Source: Rhodocyclaceae bacterium (lineage in GTDB: Bacteria; Pseudomonadota; Gammaproteobacteria; Burkholderiales; Rhodocyclaceae). Taken from it: a stretch of 64,000 nt of DNA. The stretch is taken from contig VIKE01000027.1 of the NCBI GenBank assembly GCA_008080565.1, positions 1 to 64,000 on the forward strand, in the 5' to 3' direction. Below the pieces are notes generated by a model that saw only the letters and a list, made by a program, of their open reading frames with translations, searched no databases and was not told the origin of the DNA. The translations under genes and the position numbers were made by a program. Below are positions 17,699 through 27,002 of this stretch, in pieces; the stretch's first letter is position 1; every line of letters begins with the position of its first letter.

Positions 17699-19633
17699 AT
17701 GGGATTGCAAATCAATATAGATAACGGTGGGACACTTACCGATATCTGCATCATTCAGGATGGATCAGTCAGTAAAACCAAAGTTCTGACTACTCCGTAT
17801 GATTTGAGCAAATGTTTTTTTGATGGGCTCACAAAGGCTTCTGGTGTCATCTATGGTGAGCAGAATGTTGCTCGTCTCCTAGAAGAAGTTGACTTGATTC
17901 GCTACTCGACGACACAGGGTACAAATGCAATCTGTGAGCGGAAAGGGTCGCGCCTTGGGTTGATTTACTGTGGTCCGGCGAATGATCTTGCGGTCCGCTT
18001 GGCGGAGCAGGATGAAGAACTCTATGCGGCATTGGTTGGCGATCGGGTTGTTCATCTTGATCCCGACGCAATGCAGCGTGAAGACGCGCAAATGGTCGCT
18101 GTTAAGGCGATCAATAAGCTGACCGCGGCAGGTGCGAACCGTCTGGTTGTCAGTTTTGATGGTAGATCATTTATTGAGGGTGAAAACCTTTTCCGGAAGA
18201 TTGCTCTCCGCAAATATCCGCGCCACCTTCTCGGAGCCGTGCCCATTCTTTATGGTAGCGATCTTGGCTCTGATAGCGATGTGGTCCGTCGTACATGGAC
18301 TGCGCTCATTAATTCCTTCTTGCACCCTGCAATGGAGGCATTTCTGTTCAATGCAGAGAATCGCTTACGTGAATATCGGACAAAGAATCCTTTGCTCATC
18401 TTCCGTAATGACGGCGATTCTTCGCGCGTTGCTAAGACGGTAGCAATTAAGACCTATAGCTCTGGTCCTCGTGGGGGTATGGAAGGTATGAAATCCTTCT
18501 CCCGCCTGTATGGTTTTTCCGATGTGGTCGCTATCGATATTGGCGGCACAACTACCGACATTGGTCAGTATGTGAACGGTACCGTCGCCGAGCAGCGGCG
18601 CGGTCACGTCGAAGGTATTTCAGTGTCGTTCCCGTTGTGCGAAGTCATGAGTGCTGGCGTTGGTGGTAGTTCGATTTTCAAGGCCCATGAGGGACGCATT
18701 GTGATTGGTCCTGAAAGCGTTGGCGCCGTCCCCGGTCCGGCATCTTTCGGTCGTGGTGGCAAGGAGGCGACAATTACCGATGCAAGCCTGCTGTGCGGCA
18801 TTCTCGACCCGAAGTCATATTTCGGCGGCGATTTGGTGCTTGACGCTGAACGGGCAGCTGGCGCTGTCAATCTGAATATCGCTCAGCCACTTGGCCTTGG
18901 GTTGGATGACGCCTTATTGCATATGCAGCATGCGTATGAAGAGAAGGTGGCTATTGAGCTGCACCGGTTTACCAAGATATCGCCTGAAACAAAGCTTCTT
19001 GCTTTTGGCGGGGCTGGTCCGCTGAATGCCTGTGGTATTGCTGAAAAAGCGGGTATCAGCAGCGTTGCTGTCCCTAAGATGGCGGCGGTGTTCAGTGCTT
19101 ATGGCATTGGCGAGTGCGATATCTCGCATCACTACGCAGTAACCCTGCATGACTGCGACAACAAGAGCTTGCGCGAGGCGCTTGCGGCGCTGAAGACGAA
19201 GGCATCTCGCGACATGTTTGCCGAAGGCTTCGCTGAGGGTAGCTACGATATCCGCGCTCGTCTGGTCGTTTTGGTTGACGGCAAAGAGGTTGGTTACGAC
19301 CTGGCTGATAACGCGGCGGTACCGGAGGCTCTTAAGGGTACTCCGGTGATGGAACTTGAGTTGAGCGCGGTAAAGGCTCTGCGTACTGAGAACCAGAAGC
19401 AGGCAACGTTTGTTGCGGGAAAAAAAGCAAATGCAGATGGCACCCGCACTCTTCTGGCCAAGGGTAAGGGGCGTGTTGATGTGCCCGTCTACAAGCTATC
19501 GAGCATGAAGACTGGTGACACTGGTGCTGGTCCCGCAATTATCGAAGAAGACTTCTTTACCTGCCGCGTGCTGGATGGCTGGAGCTTTGTCATTAGCGAC
19601 GCAGGGGACATCCTGCTGAACAAGAAAGGCTGA
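17699..19633 (+). CDS. apcA: Ketone carboxylase alpha subunit, HyuA-like (acetophenone carboxylase type)
   Basis: This 644-residue protein, about 70 kDa, is of the hydantoinase A/oxoprolinase family. It has the phosphate-binding motifs DNGGTLTD at 8-15 and DIGGTTTDIG near 280, and GGAGPLNACG near 440, as in ATP-grasping actin-like folds. The first motif has Asn where DIGGTFTD is usual. Size and position match the 70-kDa subunit of acetophenone carboxylase (ApcA), which phosphorylates substrate and/or bicarbonate to carboxylate a ketone. It is the first gene of a five-gene operon behind a sigma-54 promoter. The true ketone substrate cannot be read from sequence; the gene symbol rests on operon structure and subunit sizes. 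Confidence 0.82.
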   Translation: MGLQINIDNGGTLTDICIIQDGSVSKTKVLTTPYDLSKCFFDGLTKASGVIYGEQNVARLLEEVDLIRYSTTQGTNAICERKGSRLGLIYCGPANDLAVRLAEQDEELYAALVGDRVVHLDPDAMQREDAQMVAVKAINKLTAAGANRLVVSFDGRSFIEGENLFRKIALRKYPRHLLGAVPILYGSDLGSDSDVVRRTWTALINSFLHPAMEAFLFNAENRLREYRTKNPLLIFRNDGDSSRVAKTVAIKTYSSGPRGGMEGMKSFSRLYGFSDVVAIDIGGTTTDIGQYVNGTVAEQRRGHVEGISVSFPLCEVMSAGVGGSSIFKAHEGRIVIGPESVGAVPGPASFGRGGKEATITDASLLCGILDPKSYFGGDLVLDAERAAGAVNLNIAQPLGLGLDDALLHMQHAYEEKVAIELHRFTKISPETKLLAFGGAGPLNACGIAEKAGISSVAVPKMAAVFSAYGIGECDISHHYAVTLHDCDNKSLREALAALKTKASRDMFAEGFAEGSYDIRARLVVLVDGKEVGYDLADNAAVPEALKGTPVMELELSAVKALRTENQKQATFVAGKKANADGTRTLLAKGKGRVDVPVYKLSSMKTGDTGAGPAIIEEDFFTCRVLDGWSFVISDAGDILLNKKG

Positions 19634-19637
19634 AAAC

Positions 19638-20039
19638 ATGAAAGTTCTGATGACTGAATATCTCCGTATCGATCTGGAGAAAGAGCAATGGGAATGCAGG
19701 GTCTGTAATCACGTAGTTGGCCCTGCTGCCAAGAGCTACAAGGAAGGGATGCTGGTCCATAACCGCGACCCTCGTGAAATCCATCCGCCAATTATCGATC
19801 CCGAAAAGTACCGCTTTACGTTTAGTCCGGATCCGGACTGGGTTCGTATTCTTGAATATTACTGCCCGTCGTGCGGAACCATGGTGGAAAACGAATATGC
19901 CATTCCTGGCCATCCGCCCCTCTACGATATGGAAGTCGATTTGCCTGCGCTGAAGGCTCAATGGTCGACCCGTGATGAGGTGCCCGAGCCAGTGGTTGGA
20001 CCTGAGGTCGTCCGCGGTACTGGACATGGCAACCACTAA
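19638..20039 (+). CDS. apcB: Ketone carboxylase small zinc-type subunit
   Basis: This 133-residue protein, about 15 kDa, has two CxxC pairs, at C20/C23 and C76/C79 (CRVC and CPSC), forming a likely zinc site. It resembles the gamma subunit of acetone carboxylase and the 15-kDa ApcB of acetophenone carboxylase. It begins 4 bases after the alpha gene ends, consistent with translational coupling. The metal is probably structural. A link to the divergent CobW metallochaperone is inference. Confidence 0.82.
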   Translation: MKVLMTEYLRIDLEKEQWECRVCNHVVGPAAKSYKEGMLVHNRDPREIHPPIIDPEKYRFTFSPDPDWVRILEYYCPSCGTMVENEYAIPGHPPLYDMEVDLPALKAQWSTRDEVPEPVVGPEVVRGTGHGNH

Positions 20040-20110
20040 TACTGACCGGGCAATTCGCTTCCCTGTTAACGGGGCAAGCGTGGCTCGGAGCGAGGAATCA
20101 AGGAGATAAT

Positions 20111-22246
20111 ATGAGGCGAGTTTCTGTTGATATCGGTGGCACTTTCACCGATTGTTTCGTGGTTTGGGATGGCAAATACATTGAAGCCAAAGCCCTGACT
20201 ACTCACCACAATTTGGCGCTAGGCTTCAACGAGGCCCTGAGCAAGGCGTATCACGTCCTAGGCTTGGAGCTTGAGGAAATTCTGGCAGAAGTGGACTCTG
20301 TCCGCTATGCCACGACCTTGGGTACCAATGCGCTAATTGAGCACAAAGGCCCGAAAATTGGCATGTTGGTCACTGCCGGTTTTGAGGCAACCGTTCCTCT
20401 TAGCCGTGCTCGCGGATATGGCGAAGGGCTTGACGGCCTTGGGCAATCGGATATGCCAAATGCTTGCCGTCCGGATCCGCTGGTCTTGGCCCACATGATT
20501 CGGGGGGTTCGGGAGCGTGTCGATTTCCAGGGCAAGTTGGTTATGGCTCTCGATGAAGACGACGTCCGTGTTCAGATTCGTTCCTTGGTAGACAAGGGCG
20601 CTGAAATCATTGTTGTGGCGTTGGTTAACAGTGTGGTCAATCCGGCGCACGAGCAACGTATCGAAGAGATCCTCCTTGAAGAGTACCCGTCACATCTGCT
20701 CGGTGCGATTCCGGTAATCCTCTCTCATCAGGTGGCTGGCCGAAAAGGCGAATATGTACGTGCTACCTCCGCCATTGTTGATGGCTATCTGCACTCGACG
20801 ATGTATCACGCACTTTCGGCGCTCGAGCAAAACCTCCGTGCACACCGTTATGAAAAGCCAATGCTGGTGATTCATAACTCAGGTGGTATGGCGCAACTGA
20901 ATTCGACAGATGCCCTGCAGACGATCCACTCTGGTCCTGTTTCCGGTATTGCCGCTTCGGAGCATCTGGCAATGCAAGCAGGCTTGGGTAATGTGGTAGC
21001 TACCGATATGGGTGGCACCAGCTACGACATCGGCATCGTGGTTGATGGCGGTATTAAGCACTATGATTTCAATCCGGTCATCGACCGCTGGTTGGTGTCA
21101 GTTCCGATGGTCCACTTGGTGACTCTCGGCGCTGGTGGCGGATCTATCGCTAGCTATGACCGTATGTACGATACCGTCAAGTGTGGCCCGCAAAGTGCTG
21201 GCTCCGATCCTGGTCCGGCCTGCTACGACCGTGGCGGCATGAATCCGACGGTGACAGACGCGGATTTGGTGCTTGGCTACCTTGACGCTAAGAACTACGC
21301 AGGCGGCTCGATTCCCTTGAATGCTCGGCGTGCATCATCGGCAATCGAAGATGCGCTGTGCGACGATCTTGATTGCTCCGTGATCGAAGCAGCCCTGCTC
21401 ATTCGCGAAAAGGTCGATGACAACATGGCTAATGGCCTTTTCACCGAACTGCGCGCACGTGGCTATGATCCGAAGGATTTCACGATGCTGGCCTATGGTG
21501 GCAACGGCCCACTGCATTGCTGCGGGATTGCTCGAAATCTGGGCATCGAAAAGATCTTGGCACCTCCGTTTAGCTCAGTGTTTTCTGCTGTAGGCGCCGG
21601 GAACATGCATCAGTTGCACATTCATGAGCAATCGCTCTACATGGTGCTGTATGACTCCAACACCCGCCACATCTTTGACGACTACGATCGCTTTAACAAC
21701 ATTGTCGCCGAACTGAAGGAACTGGGAACCCAGGATCTTCTCCGTCAGGGTGTGCCGCGTGAGCAGATTTTCCACAGCCTTGAGCTTGATCTGCGATATG
21801 GCAACCAATTGGTTCAGACCACGGCTGTGATTCCTGCGCATGAAGTGCACGGCCCTGCCGACGTGCTGGCGATTATTTCTCAATTCTCGAATGACTACGG
21901 CAAGCGTTTTGGCGAAGGTAGCCAAGCGCCGGAGGCTGGTATTCGCATTAACACCATTCGCGTGGCGGCTTTCGTTCGCCTTGAGACGGTGCAATTCGAA
22001 GATATCAAACCAGTGCCTTCGCATGAGCGCAAGGGGCCGCCTGCTCCGGCTTCTACCCGCAAATGCTATTTCGTCGGCCACAAAGAGTCGTTCGATGTCC
22101 CGGTTTGGGATCGGGCAGCGATTGTCCCGGGTGTCCAGATTCCTGGTCCCGCCATCATCGCCTCCGAAGTCACTACCTATCTGGTTGATCCGGGCTGGAA
22201 CTTCGTGTCCGCAAAGCAGGGCGCTTCTTGGTTCCTTCGCGCCTGA
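20111..22246 (+). CDS. apcC: Ketone carboxylase second HyuA-like subunit
   Basis: This 711-residue protein, about 76 kDa, has canonical HyuA motifs: DIGGTFTD at 7-14, TTLGTNALIEHKG, TDMGGTSYDIG near 300 and YGGNGPLHCCG near 463. In acetophenone carboxylase two different HyuA-like subunits occur with one HyuB-like subunit, matching this operon; they bind ATP for activation steps. GGAGATAAT precedes the ATG. The C/D lettering is assigned by gene order, not by alignment. It is more typical of the family than the first subunit, which has a diverged phosphate-1 motif. Confidence 0.8.
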   Translation: MRRVSVDIGGTFTDCFVVWDGKYIEAKALTTHHNLALGFNEALSKAYHVLGLELEEILAEVDSVRYATTLGTNALIEHKGPKIGMLVTAGFEATVPLSRARGYGEGLDGLGQSDMPNACRPDPLVLAHMIRGVRERVDFQGKLVMALDEDDVRVQIRSLVDKGAEIIVVALVNSVVNPAHEQRIEEILLEEYPSHLLGAIPVILSHQVAGRKGEYVRATSAIVDGYLHSTMYHALSALEQNLRAHRYEKPMLVIHNSGGMAQLNSTDALQTIHSGPVSGIAASEHLAMQAGLGNVVATDMGGTSYDIGIVVDGGIKHYDFNPVIDRWLVSVPMVHLVTLGAGGGSIASYDRMYDTVKCGPQSAGSDPGPACYDRGGMNPTVTDADLVLGYLDAKNYAGGSIPLNARRASSAIEDALCDDLDCSVIEAALLIREKVDDNMANGLFTELRARGYDPKDFTMLAYGGNGPLHCCGIARNLGIEKILAPPFSSVFSAVGAGNMHQLHIHEQSLYMVLYDSNTRHIFDDYDRFNNIVAELKELGTQDLLRQGVPREQIFHSLELDLRYGNQLVQTTAVIPAHEVHGPADVLAIISQFSNDYGKRFGEGSQAPEAGIRINTIRVAAFVRLETVQFEDIKPVPSHERKGPPAPASTRKCYFVGHKESFDVPVWDRAAIVPGVQIPGPAIIASEVTTYLVDPGWNFVSAKQGASWFLRA

Positions 22247-22275
22247 CCGATACCGGTTAGACGGACCCTAAATAA

Positions 22276-24567
22276 TTGCAAGGATTAAAAATGAGCGATA
22301 TGAATATGCCGAATGCGGCCAAACCGTTGAGCCCTGAGGACGTAAAGTTGGTGAAGAAGTTCCTCAGTGATACGACGCTTTTCCTGGGCCCCGACCCGGA
22401 AATTATGCAGAACCATGACTTGATGCCGCGCACCGACATCGAGGATAAGTGCATCAAAAAGGTTAGCGAAACACATATGATCGCCAAGATTCGCGACCGC
22501 ATCCAAGCGGGTTGTGATGAAGGCTATGAAATGGTCGAGCAGATGGGGGCGGCCCCGGGGGCGAAGTGGGGCGACGTTATTACCGGCGTTTACTCTGCGT
22601 CTGGTGACCTCGCCATCGCAAGTGCCGGCGGTGTTCTAATTTTTTCTACTCTGGTTCATCACCCAATCAAGTTCATTATCAAGAATTGGATGAACGATCC
22701 AACGGTTGGCGTGCGCGAAGGTGATGGTTTTATTCACAATGATTCGCGCTACGGCAATGTTCATAATACTGACCAGAGCATGATTCTCCCTATTTTCCAT
22801 AAGGGGGAGTTGGTGTGCTGGGTTGCATCGACCGTACATGAAGGCGAGAACGGTGCTATCGAGCCGGGCGGTATGCCGTCTATGGCGGAGAGCCCGTGCG
22901 ACGAGGGCTTGAAGATGAGTCCGTTCCGTGTCGTTGAAAACTACCAGATCAAGCGCGACATCCTTACCTTCTTGCAGAACTCTGTGCGTGAGCCGAAGCT
23001 GCAGTACGAAGATATGAAGGTCAAGCTGTATGCCTGTCTGCGCATCAAACAGCGCGTTGAGGAAACCTTGAATACTGACGGTCCGGAAGCGCTGATTTCA
23101 ACGTTGCGCCTGACCATGGAAAATGTCCGAGCCGAAGTGATCCGACGCGTAAGTGAATGGCCGGACATGACAGTGCGAACTTACATCATTCAAGACTCGA
23201 CCTTGCGCGAGAACTGTGTGGTCAAGATAAACTGCAAATTGACCAAGACTGGCGATCGCCTAATCTTTGACTTCCGTGGGTCAAGTCCGGAGTTTACAAA
23301 CAGAGCCACGAACACGATTGTGGCCGGTCTCAAAGGCATGCTGGCACAGGTTTTCTTGTGCTATGTCTGGCCAGACTTGCCGCGTGGTCAGGCCGCCTTT
23401 GCGCCAATCGAAGTGATTACAGATCCGCATTCGATCGTTAATTGCTCGTACGATGCGCCGAACTCACAGAGTCTGATGTCGATTTTCACCGGATTTACCG
23501 CCGGCCAGCATGCTGTAGCGAAATTCCTCTACAGCTGCCCTGAAAAGTACACCAAGGTTCACGCTCCGACCTTCAACATGATCAACACTTTCATTTGGGG
23601 TGGTGTGAGTCAACATGGCGAGACGCTGGGTAATTTGTGCGCAGACTTGAACGGAATGGGCGCTGGCGCTCGTTCCGATATGGATGGTGAGCACGCCCTG
23701 GCACCAATTTTCGCGACGATGGCGGATATTGGGGAGCAGGAGCTGAATGAGGAAGACGTACCTTTCCTCCAGTTGGTCTCGAAAAAAATGACCATGGATG
23801 CTGTTGCACCTGGTAAGTATCGTGGCGGTCAGGGCTACACCATGATGGTTTCGACCAAAGACAGTGAGCAATGGGGCTTCATGACCGTTTGTCAGGGCGC
23901 CAAGATTCCTCCGATCCAGGGGCTATTCGGTGGTTATGCCTGCGGGGCATATCCGCTGTGCAAGGTCAAGGATGTAAATGTCTATGACGTTCTGATGAAC
24001 GAGCCGGAAAAGTTCAAGCACTCGATCGCAGAAATCATGAACGAACAGCCGTTTGAAGGGGCTGATTACACCACCCACCACATGGGCATGGGTTTCGAAA
24101 TCTCCAAGAAGGGCGAACTATTCATGATTTCGCAAGGGGCTGGTGCCGGTTATGGTGACCTACTCGAGCGGAACCCTGACGCAGTCATCAAGGATATTGA
24201 AGAGCACCTGATTTCTCAGGGGGTGGCTGAACAACTCTACAAGGTGAAATTTGATCCAGTTACCTTGTCGGTGAACTATGACGCAACCAAGGCCGCCCGC
24301 AATGACGAACGAAAAGCTCGTCTGGCACGTGGGGTTCCGTTTGCCGAATTTATCAAGACTTGGAACAAGCCGAAGCCGCCCGCCTATCTGCAATATTTTG
24401 GATGCTGGGGTGATGATGTGGACACCCTGTACGTAGGTAGTCCCGACATTACTCGCAAGGCAAACGAGCCCCGTCCGAACTACATGCGAAATCCGAAAGA
24501 TGTCCGGATTGATGAGTTGGAGGCACGCTTAGCCGCTCTTGGTGCTCATGGAGACGAAAAGAAATGA
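22276..24567 (+). CDS. apcD: Ketone carboxylase HyuB-like subunit
   Basis: This 763-residue protein, about 85 kDa, belongs to the hydantoinase B/oxoprolinase family. It has GDLAIASAGGVLIFST, NDSRYGNVHNTDQSMILPIFHKGELVCWVA, the HyuB-type DFRGSSPEFTNRATN, and GKYRGGQGYTM. HyuB subunits carry the carboxylation site in acetone and acetophenone carboxylases. A start at 22291 (MSDMNMPN) is possible. Its stop overlaps the start of the next gene by 4 bases (ATGA), so the two are translationally coupled. The letter is by gene order. Confidence 0.82.
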   Translation: MQGLKMSDMNMPNAAKPLSPEDVKLVKKFLSDTTLFLGPDPEIMQNHDLMPRTDIEDKCIKKVSETHMIAKIRDRIQAGCDEGYEMVEQMGAAPGAKWGDVITGVYSASGDLAIASAGGVLIFSTLVHHPIKFIIKNWMNDPTVGVREGDGFIHNDSRYGNVHNTDQSMILPIFHKGELVCWVASTVHEGENGAIEPGGMPSMAESPCDEGLKMSPFRVVENYQIKRDILTFLQNSVREPKLQYEDMKVKLYACLRIKQRVEETLNTDGPEALISTLRLTMENVRAEVIRRVSEWPDMTVRTYIIQDSTLRENCVVKINCKLTKTGDRLIFDFRGSSPEFTNRATNTIVAGLKGMLAQVFLCYVWPDLPRGQAAFAPIEVITDPHSIVNCSYDAPNSQSLMSIFTGFTAGQHAVAKFLYSCPEKYTKVHAPTFNMINTFIWGGVSQHGETLGNLCADLNGMGAGARSDMDGEHALAPIFATMADIGEQELNEEDVPFLQLVSKKMTMDAVAPGKYRGGQGYTMMVSTKDSEQWGFMTVCQGAKIPPIQGLFGGYACGAYPLCKVKDVNVYDVLMNEPEKFKHSIAEIMNEQPFEGADYTTHHMGMGFEISKKGELFMISQGAGAGYGDLLERNPDAVIKDIEEHLISQGVAEQLYKVKFDPVTLSVNYDATKAARNDERKARLARGVPFAEFIKTWNKPKPPAYLQYFGCWGDDVDTLYVGSPDITRKANEPRPNYMRNPKDVRIDELEARLAALGAHGDEKK

Positions 24568-25430
24568 GCCAAAGCCTCGCCGATCTCATAAACCCAGATG
24601 GAGCCCCGGTTGGGCTCCGGATGTGGCTTAAGTCTTCTGCCTACACCCGGCGCCTTCTTCTTGGGGCATCTGGCGATCCGTGGGAGAGTGCAAGTCAATA
24701 TCTCTCCTATTTCTCTCAGGCCCAAGGCTTGTTGAAGCCGGATGTGGCGGTGATTGAGGTCGGCGAGCTCTTTGATTCATGGCTGAGCAGAAATCCTGAA
24801 TTCAAGCCCGAGATGGTGGGGAAGCGAAAACTTTCCTACCCGTTGCGAAAATTGCTTGAACAGGCTGAGCCCCGTGCGCTACTGGCAGAAGTCGTTGAGG
24901 CCGTTTTGGCTCACTTGCGGGGCCAAAAACCACTGGTGCTTGCAATGCCTTCTCCTCGATATTGGCTGCAACATGCAAATGCCCTGGCGGGGCGTGAGGC
25001 GATTGAGGTCGATCCAGATGGGATCGAGGATTCGGCAATGTATATCGCTGATCTGGCTCGCGCTGTTTCAGTGTATGACGTTGGCGGACTGTTGTTCGAA
25101 GAGGCAGTGGGGGATCAATCCTCAGAGTCGATCGATCTCGAGTTATATCGTCCAATCATTAACGTGGCCAAGCATTATCGTTGGCCTCTGGCTGTTAGCC
25201 TTGGTGATGCCGATCTGGTCGTCAATACTGCACTATCTGAGTTCGAGGTCCTGATCTCTCAATCTGGATTAGAGAGGAATGACATGGCCCAGGGAGTGAA
25301 TGTCAGTACTACTCTTTGGTCTAATGGCCAGCTTCCTCCGCTTACGGAAAATCAGTTCTACTTCGCCGAAGTGCCAAGAGATGAACGCCCTGAGCATGTA
25401 TTGGACTGCCTTGCTCGATTACGCAGTTAG
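24564..25430 (+). CDS. apcE: Ketone carboxylase epsilon-like subunit
   Basis: The 288-residue product, about 32 kDa, matches the fifth, 34-kDa ApcE subunit of acetophenone carboxylase in size and position. I recognise no classical catalytic motif. It has a regular alpha/beta pattern, with LVLAMPSPRYWLQHAN and YDVGGLLFEEAVG as its most distinctive segments. In acetophenone carboxylase ApcE is needed for activity together with the core complex. Presence of this gene separates the operon from three-subunit acetone carboxylases. Assignment is by context more than by sequence. A strong terminator follows. Confidence 0.72.
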   Translation: MSQSLADLINPDGAPVGLRMWLKSSAYTRRLLLGASGDPWESASQYLSYFSQAQGLLKPDVAVIEVGELFDSWLSRNPEFKPEMVGKRKLSYPLRKLLEQAEPRALLAEVVEAVLAHLRGQKPLVLAMPSPRYWLQHANALAGREAIEVDPDGIEDSAMYIADLARAVSVYDVGGLLFEEAVGDQSSESIDLELYRPIINVAKHYRWPLAVSLGDADLVVNTALSEFEVLISQSGLERNDMAQGVNVSTTLWSNGQLPPLTENQFYFAEVPRDERPEHVLDCLARLRS

Positions 25431-25519
25431 GTTCAGCGTTCTTGCGCATGAAATGCAGTCTCCTGCTAACTGGGCGATGTTGTGTCCAGTGAAATAGGAG
25501 AAGTATCGTTATCAGCAAG

Positions 25520-25556
25520 CGGGCTGTCGGATTTTCCGGCAGCCCGTTTTGCTTTT
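25520..25556 (+). terminator. Intrinsic terminator of the carboxylase operon
   Basis: An 11-bp stem (CGGGCTGTCGG / CCGGCAGCCCG, one G-U pair) with a five-base loop is followed by TTTTGCTTTT. It lies 90 bp after the last carboxylase gene. Confidence 0.9.
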
Positions 25557-25651
25557 GAGGGGCGATAGAAAACGACTCCACAACAGTGGAGTGCCGCCAA
25601 TGCTTGCGACCTGCCGGCTGGGAAACGAATTGCATTTATCGTAATTCAAGC

Positions 25652-25689
25652 CGTCCGGTAATCAAACGCTTCGATCATCGAGCGTCCGA
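25652..25689. promoter_or_regulatory. Candidate upstream activator sites of the transport operon
   Basis: CGTCCG occurs at 25652-25657 and 25683-25688. The 10-mer GAGCGTCCGA (25680-25689) is the exact reverse complement of TCGGACGCTC upstream of the carboxylase promoter. The sites lie 120-160 bp ahead of a sigma-54 promoter. Shared control is inferred. Confidence 0.45.
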
Positions 25690-25809
25690 CTCGTATCGGA
25701 ATTGCTGCGACGCAATATCCCACGTTCGCCCATTTTGGTATTCAAAAAGAATTAAATAAATCGCATTAAAACAATGCGTTAGTTGATTATTTACTGATTT
25801 TTGTCAGCT

Positions 25810-25824
25810 TGGCACCTAGGTTGC
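25810..25824 (+). promoter_or_regulatory. Sigma-54 promoter of the transport operon
   Basis: TGGCACCTAGGTTGC matches TGGCAC-N5-TTGC perfectly with the required ten bases between GG and GC. It precedes the YCF48-like gene by about 120 bp. The rest of the spacer from 25431 holds the carboxylase terminator and candidate activator sites but no gene. Confidence 0.9.
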
Positions 25825-25947
25825 TATTGGATATGGCGGGGATGCCAGTGTCCCCAAGGAATGTTATGGCGAGCTGAGTATGGTTTTTCCGTACTCGGCT
25901 ACGCCAGTAGGTAACCAGAAATTAGATGGTCAAGAAGGGGAGGGTAA

Positions 25948-26985
25948 ATGCTACCAAGATTTGAAAATTTCGAAACTAGAGCTCGGGTGGGGGTGACCAT
26001 CGTGACATCACTGATCCCAATCGCAGTTATTGGGGCTTTGCTGTATGCCGCATTTTTTGTCAAAGCAACGGCCGAGGTGTCTTCCGTAAAGCCGCCTGAA
26101 ATCGAACGGCGCGATCGCTTTCTTGGCGTCGCAATGCCAACGGAGCATGTTATCTGGGCAGCTGGTAGTAACGGGAAGATCGTTCGTAGTGACGATGCTG
26201 GAAAGACTTGGTCCGCTCAGTCGAATCCGACCGCTGAGAACCTGCAGGGAATCGCCGCCTGGGACATCAATCGGGCAGTTGCTGTTGGTGGCAATGGGGT
26301 TCTTATCCTAACCGAGGATGCCGGCAAGACCTGGCGTGAGATTCAGGTTCCCAAATCAGAGGTGGCCAATAAGTTGCTGAGCGTTCGAGCCTATGAAAAC
26401 GGAAGGGCTTGGGCTGTTGGTGAGTTGGGGGCTGTGCTGCTTACTCTCGACTTTGGCCATACCTGGAAACGGGTGTTGCCGGAAAAAGATCAAGCTTGGA
26501 ACGATGTCAGTTTTTCTGGCAATCATGGATTGCTAGTCGGTGAGTTCGGCCAGTCCCTGAAGTCGGATGATGGTGGGGCGACTTGGCAGGCTGCCAATAG
26601 CGGGGTTCAGTCCAGCCTGATGTCTGTGCATCTACGCGATGAATTGAACGGTGTCGCTGTTGGACTCTCTGGCGTGATTCTGGTTACCCATGATGGTGGG
26701 CGGCAATGGACATCCATGGAGCGCCAGACTCGCGAGCATCTAAACAATGTGATTTGGGATGGAGCCCAATGGGTTGCCGTTGGTGACAAGGGAGTAATTG
26801 TCACTGGCGATGCGGATGGACGTATCTGGAAGGCGTCGCGAGTTAGTGAAGGCAACTTGGGCTGGAACACACAAGTTTTGCATGTGCCAAGTTCTGGCAA
26901 GGCCAACAACTACGTATTGGCGGGCGCTGGCCTGGCCCTTCTAACGCCCGACCGTCTCACCGTGTTCGGCCGTTCAGCAGACTGA
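25948..26985 (+). CDS. YCF48/BNR-repeat beta-propeller protein, membrane-anchored
   Basis: This 345-residue protein has an N-terminal membrane helix (about 17-40) and then repeated BNR/YCF48-like blades. Each blade ends in a variant of SDDAGKTW, TEDAGKTW, TLDFGHTW, SDDGGATW or THDGGRQW. This is the family of photosystem assembly factor HCF136/YCF48. In heterotrophs it is often encoded beside MMPL transporters and DUF1302/DUF1329 genes, as here. It is inferred to be a periplasmic partner of the downstream transporter. It is the first gene after the second sigma-54 promoter. Confidence 0.8.
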   Translation: MLPRFENFETRARVGVTIVTSLIPIAVIGALLYAAFFVKATAEVSSVKPPEIERRDRFLGVAMPTEHVIWAAGSNGKIVRSDDAGKTWSAQSNPTAENLQGIAAWDINRAVAVGGNGVLILTEDAGKTWREIQVPKSEVANKLLSVRAYENGRAWAVGELGAVLLTLDFGHTWKRVLPEKDQAWNDVSFSGNHGLLVGEFGQSLKSDDGGATWQAANSGVQSSLMSVHLRDELNGVAVGLSGVILVTHDGGRQWTSMERQTREHLNNVIWDGAQWVAVGDKGVIVTGDADGRIWKASRVSEGNLGWNTQVLHVPSSGKANNYVLAGAGLALLTPDRLTVFGRSAD

Positions 26986-27002
26986 TCGACAGAGAAAATC
27001 TC

